A DNA stretch of 64,000 nt. Origin: Bacillota bacterium (GTDB lineage: Bacteria > Bacillota > Clostridia > Lachnospirales > Lachnospiraceae). Numbering within the stretch: the first letter of the stretch is position 1; each line of letters begins with the position of its first letter. The notes beneath the pieces were generated by a model. It was not told the origin of the DNA. It did not search any database and saw nothing but the letters and a program-made list of their open reading frames with translations. This document shows positions 58,571 through 64,000 of this stretch, piece after piece. The DNA is taken from contig JAEWHR010000020.1 in the NCBI GenBank assembly GCA_023387655.1, forward strand, positions 1 through 64,000, given 5' to 3'. A program made the position numbers and the translations under genes.

Positions 58571-59578
58571 TTACGCTGCACCTCTCCTGTGTGCTGTTCT
58601 GATATCCTCTTTGTTTATAGTTACATAATTATTTACCGTTACTGAAATATCTGCATGTCCTAGAAGCTCTTTAATTACTTCTATCCGCACACCTGACGAA
58701 CTTAACTTAGTGGCGAACGTCTTTCTAATTAAATGTACAGTCACATGCTTGGTAATGCCTGCACGCTTTGCTATAGCCTGTAATTCCCTTTGTATGCTAC
58801 TGACGCCCAATCTTGCATGCTTTCCCTTACTTGCTACGAATAATGCTTCAGTATCATCGTCACGGCTCATTATATAATTTGCTAGATGTAATTTCGCATC
58901 AGCGTTTAAGTATCCAGCCCTGAATGCCTTGCTTTTACTACCGTATATAGTTAGGCTACAATCAATCAAGTCTATATTTGAGATATTTAGACTTACTAAT
59001 TCTGATACACGACACCCCACTGATAAAAGAAAATGTACAAGTGCTAGTTCTCTTTTTGTTTTACATGCACTTTTTATACGTGCCACTTCATCATCTGAGA
59101 GATATTCTTTTTGTTTTTGTACTCGTTTTATATTCTTAATTCTGCTTGCAGGATTGCTACTTACATATTGTTCTTCAGTACACCATGTATAAAATGCGCT
59201 AATAAATTTAAGTGTATTATCTAACGTTGTCGTACTCACCTTGTTTATTGTTTGGTACCTATCAAGATAGTACTTGATATCATTAGTAGTTACGTCTTTG
59301 TAGTTTTTATTTAGAGTAAGCAGTAATTTACGTGTAGTCCTTACATACTGTGATATACTTTTTTCACTTAGATTTTCTAACTTTTTGTTAGCAGCAAATA
59401 CTTTAAGTATGTAGTCGTTATCATCACTATAAGTTGATAACTCTGTACATTCGTTTGTTATCTGCTTGCCGCGTAGATTATTATTCAATACATTTTCTAA
59501 CTTTTGTAGTTGTATACTATCTAAATCTACCGCCATAGCACAAATCACATCATTGATAAATTTACTATTAATACTCAT
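58571..59578 (-). CDS. Second internal tyrosine recombinase (XerD-like)
   Basis: A 335-residue tyrosine recombinase with a SAM-like N-terminal domain (ISQYVRTTRKLLLTLNKNYK) and a catalytic domain: Arg in LLSVGCRVSELVSL, HLIRKTFATKL, LLGHADISVTVNNY with the Tyr nucleophile. Compared with the att integrase it is of the XerC/D type. No flanking direct repeat was found. It could resolve phage genome multimers or act at host dif; this is inference. Confidence 0.87.
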   Translation of the reverse strand: MSINSKFINDVICAMAVDLDSIQLQKLENVLNNNLRGKQITNECTELSTYSDDNDYILKVFAANKKLENLSEKSISQYVRTTRKLLLTLNKNYKDVTTNDIKYYLDRYQTINKVSTTTLDNTLKFISAFYTWCTEEQYVSSNPASRIKNIKRVQKQKEYLSDDEVARIKSACKTKRELALVHFLLSVGCRVSELVSLNISNIDLIDCSLTIYGSKSKAFRAGYLNADAKLHLANYIMSRDDDTEALFVASKGKHARLGVSSIQRELQAIAKRAGITKHVTVHLIRKTFATKLSSSGVRIEVIKELLGHADISVTVNNYVTINKEDIRTAHRRGAA

Positions 59579-59600
59579 AAAATCATCCTTTCCGTTTGGC

Positions 59601-59668
59601 TAAGGATGTGATATACTATCCTTAGTGTTTGTGATAGCGGTAGGATTGCTTTGGTCGGCGTCTACCGC
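59601..59668. other. Two hairpins upstream of the XerD-like gene
   Basis: TAAGGAT/ATCCTTA (59601-59624) and GCGGTAG/CTACCGC (59637-59668). The second ends with a T-rich stretch on the plus strand. They lie between the recombinase and the 83-residue gene, and could terminate transcription or be recombinase sites. Confidence 0.45.
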
Positions 59669-59674
59669 TTATTT

Positions 59675-59926
59675 TTATTCTTCACTTGCGCTTAACTGCT
59701 TTGATTGCAGCGTTAGGACATTTATTAACAAGGAACACAGCTCTGTAAATGCTTCTTCTTTATCGTAAATGATTGTCATAGCTGATATGTCGCTAGAATT
59801 TTGAGATTCTGCTTTAAAAAATACTTTTCCATCTCGATCCTGTTCAGCATAAAAAGCTATCTTATTAACTACTTTAAAATTACCATCAATACCAATTAAT
59901 TCTATATTTCTTGACCCCATAATCAC
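59675..59926 (-). CDS. Hypothetical phage protein
   Basis: An 83-residue protein (MGSRNIELIGIDGNFKVVNK...) with a beta sheet and a C-terminal helix. Overlaps the upstream membrane protein gene by 4 bp. Not recognised. Confidence 0.65.
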   Translation of the reverse strand: MIMGSRNIELIGIDGNFKVVNKIAFYAEQDRDGKVFFKAESQNSSDISAMTIIYDKEEAFTELCSLLINVLTLQSKQLSASEE

Positions 59927-60234
59927 CTCTCTAATCTCATTCTTTCCTCATATTCTGTTATACAAGAAAGACCAAGTAAACTAAGTCCAAAGCTAACACC
60001 ACCGAATAGCGCATGAAAAATACAGGAAAGTAACATTTCATGATTAGGTGATGATATTATGCATATTGCAGATGCTACTAAAATTACTAATAAAAAAATT
60101 TCAAATATAATTACAAATATATTATGTAATGCGTTACTGCACCAATTTTTAAATGTTTGAGTATCTATACACTGGTAACAAGGTGCGATATTTATTCTTT
60201 TATGCTTGTGCTTGCAGTTAAGACATGTTCTCAT
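59923..60234 (-). CDS. Phage membrane protein with Cys motif
   Basis: A 103-residue protein. The N-terminus has CLNCKHKHKRINIAPCYQC, a zinc-ribbon-like pair, followed by two membrane helices (IFVIIFEIFLLVILVASAIC, IFHALFGGVSFGLSLLGLSC). It may be a small anchored protein made early or in the lysogen. Overlaps its neighbours by 4 bp on each side. Confidence 0.7.
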   Translation of the reverse strand: MRTCLNCKHKHKRINIAPCYQCIDTQTFKNWCSNALHNIFVIIFEIFLLVILVASAICIISSPNHEMLLSCIFHALFGGVSFGLSLLGLSCITEYEERMRLER

Positions 60235-60437
60235 AATTCACCTTCTTTCTTTGCGTAGTCTTTTTCTCGAATACTGCATGCTTTATCAAATAATGCTCCA
60301 CATCCTGCGATGCATATTACCTTGATAATAAAACTTATTACTCCTTGTCCATTATTTTTCAAAGTAAGTTCTAAATTACCACATAATATTAAACTCACAA
60401 TTACCAGGCATTTATAAATATAATATTTCATTTTCAC
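60231..60437 (-). CDS. Small phage membrane protein
   Basis: A 68-residue protein with a signal-like or membrane helix near residues 5-25 (YKCLVIVSLILCGNLELTLK) and a second near 35-52. Overlaps the 103-residue membrane protein gene by 4 bp, so the two may act together. Confidence 0.65.
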   Translation of the reverse strand: MKMKYYIYKCLVIVSLILCGNLELTLKNNGQGVISFIIKVICIAGCGALFDKACSIREKDYAKKEGEL

Positions 60438-60448
60438 CTCACGAATTT

Positions 60449-60631
60449 CTAGTTTCCTTTAATATAGACACCTTCAAACATTCCAGTTTCAGCAATATCT
60501 CTTGATACTTCAAAAGCATTTTCTATTCCATTAGCATCATTAAATGGGTCATCACCTGCACAATAAAAATAAACGCTCTTACTTTTATCACTAACAGTTT
60601 TTAAAAATTCTTCCAGCATACCAACTGTCAT
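60449..60631 (-). CDS. Small acidic phage protein
   Basis: A 60-residue protein, MTVGMLEEFLKTVSDKSKSV then YFYCAGDDPFNDANG. Not recognised. GGAGACA lies upstream of the ATG. Confidence 0.6.
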   Translation of the reverse strand: MTVGMLEEFLKTVSDKSKSVYFYCAGDDPFNDANGIENAFEVSRDIAETGMFEGVYIKGN

Positions 60632-60696
60632 TACATTTGTCTCCTTTCAACTCTCTAAGTTTTAGTTGCTTTGCATACTATTCCTTTCTACTTGTT

Positions 60697-61410
60697 CTAA
60701 GCGATTAGCTTTCTAATATATTCAACGCCCTTTTGGTAAACTAAAGTTTTTATATTGATGCAAGTATCACCGTTTCTTCTTGTATATTTCTGCTCGACAA
60801 CTCGAAAATATCCACTGTCAATAAACTTCTGATATGGCTGATTGTTGTTCATTAGAATCTTTCTATCTCTGAGTAGTTCAAATAAACGATTTCTTCCGAT
60901 ATTTCCGATTAGCTTTGCAACTTGTCCTATTTCAATCGCATCTTTACTGTCTGCAACCGCATCAAAGAATTCTGCCTTAGGTTTCATTTCAATTACTTTT
61001 TGCTCGGCTTGTACTCTTGCTTGACGTTCTTCCTTTAATTGTGTTGCTACTGCGATAAGTAAGTCTGGATTGTTAATTAATTCATCTGTTGCGTACATAC
61101 CATGCTTGCGAATAGAAGGGATGATCTCGTCAAATATCCATGATTCAAATCGCTCTGCATATGGCATTTGAGACTTTACTACAAGGCGATAAATATCACC
61201 TTCTGATATTACAGACATTTGTTGCACTCCTCCGTTCGTAGGGATGTCCCGTTTTAGGACACCCTTACAGTGGTCCTGTATAGCTTTTGCCGGTCTTGCA
61301 TAACCTAATGCCATTGCAACATCGTTTCCGCAAAAATAAATCTTTCCATCTTCTTCGATGGTTCTAACTTGTCCAAACTCAGGGTTCTTGAAAATCTTTA
61401 ATTGTTCCAT
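60697..61410 (-). CDS. Phage antirepressor (Bro-N/KilA-C)
   Basis: A 237-residue antirepressor. The BRO N-terminal domain (FGQVRTIEEDGKIYFCGNDV, ESWIFDEIIPSIRKHGMY) is followed by a coiled coil and a C-terminal KilA-C/ANT domain (IGQVAKLIGNIGRNRLFELL). In Firmicute phages such proteins oppose the CI repressor. It lies in the leftward early operon a short way past the Cro-like gene. Confidence 0.9.
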   Translation of the reverse strand: MEQLKIFKNPEFGQVRTIEEDGKIYFCGNDVAMALGYARPAKAIQDHCKGVLKRDIPTNGGVQQMSVISEGDIYRLVVKSQMPYAERFESWIFDEIIPSIRKHGMYATDELINNPDLLIAVATQLKEERQARVQAEQKVIEMKPKAEFFDAVADSKDAIEIGQVAKLIGNIGRNRLFELLRDRKILMNNNQPYQKFIDSGYFRVVEQKYTRRNGDTCINIKTLVYQKGVEYIRKLIA

Positions 61411-61422
61411 AGTGCTCCTTTC

Positions 61423-61608
61423 TTAACTTTTATGTTTCTCTGACTGCTTTAAAAGAAAAAACTTAAATTCCTCGTCGTCACATAGCCACTCTGATTTTTT
61501 CCCTGGTCCCTTTTTGAATGCTGGACTACCTTTCATTGACATCAATACAACTATTTTGCTGTAATGGATATTGAATTGCTCTGATAATTCCTTAGGTGTC
61601 TTGTACAA
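61423..61608 (-). CDS. Small HTH-like phage protein
   Basis: A 61-residue protein. YKTPKELSEQFNIHYSKIVV is a helix-turn-helix-like segment, as in excisionases and small DNA-binding proteins. In this position an excisionase role is possible but not proven. Confidence 0.65.
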   Translation of the reverse strand: MYKTPKELSEQFNIHYSKIVVLMSMKGSPAFKKGPGKKSEWLCDDEEFKFFLLKQSEKHKS

Positions 61609-61621
61609 CTTTTAACCCTCC

Positions 61622-61834
61622 TTACTCTACTTTTAGTAAACTATCAGGTAAAAAAATATAGTCCATGGGCATGTTATATAGATCGCACAGCGCCCTAAGT
61701 TGGTTTGACCTTGGAGACGTTGTGCCTTTTTCCCATTTAACTACAGTAGATTTACTTACGCATAGCATACTTGCGACTTCGGCTTGCGTAAGCCTAGCAT
61801 TTACTCTTGCTGCCGCTAAGCTAATCATAGGCAT
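61622..61834 (-). CDS. Cro-like XRE regulator
   Basis: A 70-residue protein consisting of a single Cro/CI-type helix-turn-helix (ARLTQAEVASMLCVSKSTVV, WEKGTTSPRSNQ). It is the first gene of the leftward early operon, divergent from the CI-like gene. A copy of the operator-like TACTCTACTTTTAGTAAACT lies inside its end (61623-61642), matching 61920-61939. Confidence 0.87.
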   Translation of the reverse strand: MPMISLAAARVNARLTQAEVASMLCVSKSTVVKWEKGTTSPRSNQLRALCDLYNMPMDYIFLPDSLLKVE

Positions 61835-61915
61835 TTAGTACCACTTCCTTTCTTATTTTAGATAATAGGATACTAGAGGTAGTACATGAATATTTGTTCG
61901 CTACCATCTATAGTC

Positions 61916-61944
61916 ATAATACTCTACTTTTAGTAAACTGTCAA
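61916..61944 (-). promoter_or_regulatory. Early leftward promoter (PR-like)
   Basis: On the minus strand a consensus TTGACA (61939-61944), 17 bp, TATTAT (61916-61921). The spacer contains GTTTACTAAAAG, an operator-like sequence. This drives cro and the early operon. Confidence 0.85.
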
Positions 61945-62019
61945 TACCCAAAGTAAACTTTTTTTTATTTTTTATTGCTTTTAGTTTACTTATAGTATAT
62001 AATACGTTTATAGTAAATT
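61927..62019. promoter_or_regulatory. CI/Cro operator cluster
   Basis: Four related sites built on GTAAAC/GTTTAC or GTAAAT are spread between the divergent regulators: near 61930, 61952, 61982 and 62011. They overlap the PR-like and PRM-like promoters, so CI or Cro binding would block or switch them. Confidence 0.65.
61975..62003 (+). promoter_or_regulatory. Promoter of the CI-like gene (PRM-like)
   Basis: TTGCTT (61975-61980), 17 bp, TATAAT (61998-62003). The spacer holds TTAGTTTACTTATAG, one of the operators. Confidence 0.75.
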
Positions 62020-62034
62020 GGAAGGATGAGTAAA

Positions 62035-62442
62035 ATGAAAATGTTTACTGAAGCGGAGCAAAGAAAAATATTTTCAAGAAATCTTAATAAGTACTTAAGT
62101 TTAAATAATAAAACACAAGTAAACTTAGTTGAAGACCTTGGTTTAAACAAATCAACCGTATCGACTTGGTGCGCTGGGCTTAAAATGCCACGTATGGGAA
62201 AGGTACAGGCTCTTGCTGATTATTTCGGTGTACAAAAATCAGATTTACTCGATGATAATGAGGAGGGCGAAAAGAAATATACTTATTATATAGATGATGA
62301 GACAAGAGAAATGGCACAATTTCTTAAAGACAATAAGGAATTAAAATTAATGTTTGACGCTGCAAAGGATGTTTCAAAAGATGATCTTAGGTTTGTTCAA
62401 GAGATGTTACTAAGAATGAAAAGAAGCGAAAATAATGATTAA
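62035..62442 (+). CDS. CI-like phage repressor (short form)
   Basis: A 135-residue XRE protein. The helix-turn-helix covers residues about 15-60 (TQVNLVEDLGLNKSTVSTWC, MPRMGKVQALADYFG). The C-terminal half is helical, with no LexA/CI autoprotease domain, so induction probably uses the antirepressor or an ImmA-type protease. GGAAGG is 9 nt before ATG 62035; ATG 62026 is too close to it but remains possible. Confidence 0.87.
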   Translation: MKMFTEAEQRKIFSRNLNKYLSLNNKTQVNLVEDLGLNKSTVSTWCAGLKMPRMGKVQALADYFGVQKSDLLDDNEEGEKKYTYYIDDETREMAQFLKDNKELKLMFDAAKDVSKDDLRFVQEMLLRMKRSENND

Positions 62443-62462
62443 TTACTAAAGGAGAAAAACGA

Positions 62463-62681
62463 TTGATTAATGTGTTTTTTAAAGATATGCCTAGCAGAAT
62501 AAAGGCAGTGCATACCAAAAACGACGATGGTAGTTATAGTATATTTTTAAATAGCAGGTTAAGCAAAGAGGTGCAACTAAGCGGATATGTACATGAAATA
62601 TGTCATATAGATAAAGAGGATATTGATAGCGTAGATGATATAGATACATTAGAATTCTATGCACATGTTTATGACGTTTAA
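62463..62681 (+). CDS. ImmA/IrrE-like short metallopeptidase
   Basis: A 72-residue protein from TTG (GGAG 8 nt upstream). VHEICHIDKEDI contains the zinc motif HExxH. The length is below the usual ImmA (about 120-170 residues), but the sequence begins and ends as a compact domain. In ICEBs1 ImmA cleaves the repressor. Here it is coupled to the CI-like gene, so it may relieve repression on induction. Activity is uncertain. Confidence 0.75.
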   Translation: MINVFFKDMPSRIKAVHTKNDDGSYSIFLNSRLSKEVQLSGYVHEICHIDKEDIDSVDDIDTLEFYAHVYDV

Positions 62682-62688
62682 CATTAAA

Positions 62689-62708
62689 AACCGCCATTAA
62701 AGGCGGTT
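62689..62708 (+). terminator. Hairpin after the ImmA-like gene
   Basis: AACCGCC (62689-62695) and GGCGGTT (62702-62708) form a GC-rich 7-bp stem with a 6-nt loop. No T run follows, so termination is probably weak. Confidence 0.5.
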
Positions 62709-62765
62709 CACGTACTAAATCATACTATTATGATATAGCACTCTAGCAGGTATATTGTATCATTT

Positions 62766-62795
62766 TAGTGTGGTTTAGTCAATCACACTATTTTT
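62766..62795 (+). terminator. Strong terminator 22 bp before integrase
   Basis: TAGTGTGGTT (62766-62775) and AATCACACTA (62781-62790) form a 10-bp stem with one G-T, a 5-nt loop and a TTTTT tail. The int RBS AAAGGAGG follows directly. There is no room for a promoter between, so int depends on read-through or antitermination. Confidence 0.75.
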
Positions 62796-62816
62796 ATGCT
62801 TTAAAGGAGGCGTATA

Positions 62817-63941
62817 ATGGCTAGACTTAAAAAAAGGTCAGATGGTAGATATGCAAAGCAAGTTGTAGTTGGTCATAAAGACGGTAAACCGATTAAAAAA
62901 ACTGTTTATGGAAAAACCCTGGATGAACTTGATAAAAATTACCGTGCATTAATGCTAGATATTGAAAGAAATATTGATGTTATTGCAAACTCTATTACCG
63001 TTGAAGATTTGTCAAAAGAATGGTATAGAATCAGAAAAGAAAAAAAGCATGCCACATCAACTAAAGCAGCTTACAGATCAAGACTAGAAACCATATATGA
63101 CAAAATTGGAGATGTTAAAGTCAAGGATTTGACGCAGAGCATGATAGAAAAAGCTGCAAACAGTATACTAGATGAAGGTAAAAAAGCAGTAGCTAAGTAT
63201 TTTATTTCAGATGTAAAATCAATTATGAACTATGCAGTTTCTAAAGGATTAGTTTATCGAAACGCCTGTGCAAATCTTGACTACGGATATAAGTCAATAA
63301 AACGCAGATGTTTTACCGAAGAAGAAAGAACAAGAATATTAAACTGTGACTGTGACATAAGAGAAAAGGCAATTATCTATACTTTACTATACACGGGTAT
63401 GCGTAGGGGCGAATTATTCGCTTTGAATAAAGAGGATATTGACTTCAAAAATATGCATATTACTATTAATAAAACAGTTGTTGATGATGATGGAAAACCA
63501 TATATTCAAATGTTTACTAAAACAGATGCAGGAATGAGAAGTATACCCATCTTCTTACCATTGTATAAGGTGCTAAAAGAATATTGTGATACTGTTAGTG
63601 GAGGAATACTATTTTTAAATAATCGTGGCAATATAATGGCTAGTAATAGTATTTTTTATTTTATGAGCTGTATAAGAGCTAAGGCGGATTTACCAGATGA
63701 TATTTCGGCTCACTCTTTTAGACATTCTTTTATATCTGATTGTTATAATGCAGGAGTTGACATAAAAACATTACAAAACTGGGTAGGTCATGACGATATC
63801 ACAACAACGCTAGGAGTATATACGCACCTCGATCGTTACAAGATATTAGATTCTAGTATTATGGATAAGTATTATACAGGAGGTAATGATGATAAGAGCA
63901 AGTCAAAAACAAGTCAAACTAAAATACACATTGCTAAATAA
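62817..63941 (+). CDS. int: Phage integrase (tyrosine recombinase)
   Basis: A 374-residue integrase of the Tn916/phage type. It has an N-terminal AP2-like arm-binding domain (residues 1-45), a SAM-like core-binding domain (65-160), and a catalytic domain with Arg in LLYTGMRRGELFAL, Lys in FTKTDAGMRSIPI, HxxR in SAHSFRHSFI, His in WVGHDDITTT and Tyr in GVYTHLD. The att core lies within codons 362-367. In the lysogen the tail is TKIHIAK; in the circular phage it would be LYLVYKSA. It is the last gene of the prophage. Confidence 0.93.
   Translation: MARLKKRSDGRYAKQVVVGHKDGKPIKKTVYGKTLDELDKNYRALMLDIERNIDVIANSITVEDLSKEWYRIRKEKKHATSTKAAYRSRLETIYDKIGDVKVKDLTQSMIEKAANSILDEGKKAVAKYFISDVKSIMNYAVSKGLVYRNACANLDYGYKSIKRRCFTEEERTRILNCDCDIREKAIIYTLLYTGMRRGELFALNKEDIDFKNMHITINKTVVDDDGKPYIQMFTKTDAGMRSIPIFLPLYKVLKEYCDTVSGGILFLNNRGNIMASNSIFYFMSCIRAKADLPDDISAHSFRHSFISDCYNAGVDIKTLQNWVGHDDITTTLGVYTHLDRYKILDSSIMDKYYTGGNDDKSKSKTSQTKIHIAK
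63900..63917 (+). repeat. attR core inside the integrase gene
   Basis: The identical 18-bp core encodes integrase residues KSKTSQ. Downstream bases (TKIHIAK and stop) therefore come from the host chromosome. Confidence 0.85.
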
Positions 63942-63967
63942 GCCTATTTAAAGCATTTGTAACACTC

Positions 63968-63994
63968 TTTACTTTTCTTTATAGAAAAAGTAAA
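63968..63994. terminator. Possible host-side hairpin after attR
   Basis: TTTACTTTT (63968-63976) pairs with AAAAGTAAA (63986-63994). It may end the int transcript in the lysogen or belong to a host gene beyond the window. The last 83 bp carry no gene. Confidence 0.4.
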
Positions 63995-64000
63995 ACAACT

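Larger units (their letters stand above)
28003..63917. mobile_element. Siphovirus prophage, apparently complete (35.9 kb)
   Basis: The element is bounded by an 18-bp direct repeat, AAGTCAAAAACAAGTCAA, at 28003-28020 and 63900-63917. It contains integrase, CI/Cro-type regulators, antirepressor, replication, packaging (TerS, TerL, HNH), HK97-type head, long non-contractile tail with a tape measure of 1,060 residues, holin and amidase. No frameshift was noticed in a structural gene. Late genes read leftward, and the lysogeny and integration genes read rightward. The predicted virion is a siphovirus; whether it still induces is unknown. Confidence 0.92.

Noticed and set aside
58571..59578. XerD-like recombinase as a second self-flanked element
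   Set aside because: No direct repeat comparable to that around the 48830 gene was found on its two sides.
62026..62034. CI-like gene starting at ATG 62026
   Set aside because: The Shine-Dalgarno sequence touches this ATG; the ATG at 62035 has a usable spacing, although the first remains possible.

Overview
The window looks like chromosome of a low-GC anaerobic Firmicute of class Clostridia, probably Lachnospiraceae. The signs are AT-rich DNA, GGAGG ribosome binding sites, glycyl-radical metabolism, a MutS2/YhaM/RlmD housekeeping set, and a catalytically degenerate membrane HtrA. Assignment to a Lachnoclostridium phytofermentans-like species is a guess from gene content. All domain calls were read from sequence by eye; no database search was run. 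Several gene starts were moved downstream because a Shine-Dalgarno sequence overlaps the first possible start codon.

Host part (1-28002). The left end holds small accessory genes: a HAD hydrolase, two TetR regulators (one autoregulated, with a nitrilase-family gene), dCTP deaminase, an S51 peptidase-like protein, a DHFR-like reductase beside a 40-bp tandem repeat, a RadC/JAB protein and an XRE regulator. Two secreted proteins follow (Ig-like domains; transglutaminase core). At 12.5-16.4 kb lies an apparently complete 4-hydroxyphenylacetate decarboxylase operon, hpdB-hpdC-hpdA: glycyl radical enzyme, iron-sulfur small subunit and activase. The active-site residues and cluster ligands fall at the positions remembered for the Clostridioides difficile enzyme, shifted by one residue in the large subunit. 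A Crp/Fnr regulator follows, and a palindrome sits about 43 bp upstream of the likely hpdB transcription start. Two related palindromic repeats in opposite orientation bracket this locus. Then come rlmD, yhaM, a GNAT protein, a degenerate HtrA, a sensor kinase/response regulator pair and mutS2.

Prophage part (28003-63917). An 18-bp direct repeat, one copy after mutS2 and one inside the 3' end of an integrase gene, bounds a 35.9-kb siphovirus prophage. From left to right it carries a lipoprotein cargo gene, lysis genes, tail genes, head and packaging genes (HK97-type capsid, ClpP-like protease, portal, terminases, HNH), a tRNA-like gene, an internal recombinase flanked by its own direct repeats, many small early genes, a promoter-to-terminator cargo gene with a HEPN-like motif, a radical SAM protein, a two-domain sliding-clamp-like protein, a replisome organizer, a sigma/ArpU-like regulator, a second recombinase, an antirepressor, and a divergent Cro/CI switch. 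Early and late genes read leftward. Repressor, ImmA-like protein and integrase read rightward.

The most unusual items are the recombinase gene inside its own approximately 1-kb repeat-flanked unit with non-identical 6-bp spacers, the att site that swaps the integrase C-terminal tail on integration, the cargo gene with an Rx4H motif, and the short tRNA-like gene sitting directly behind an intrinsic terminator.
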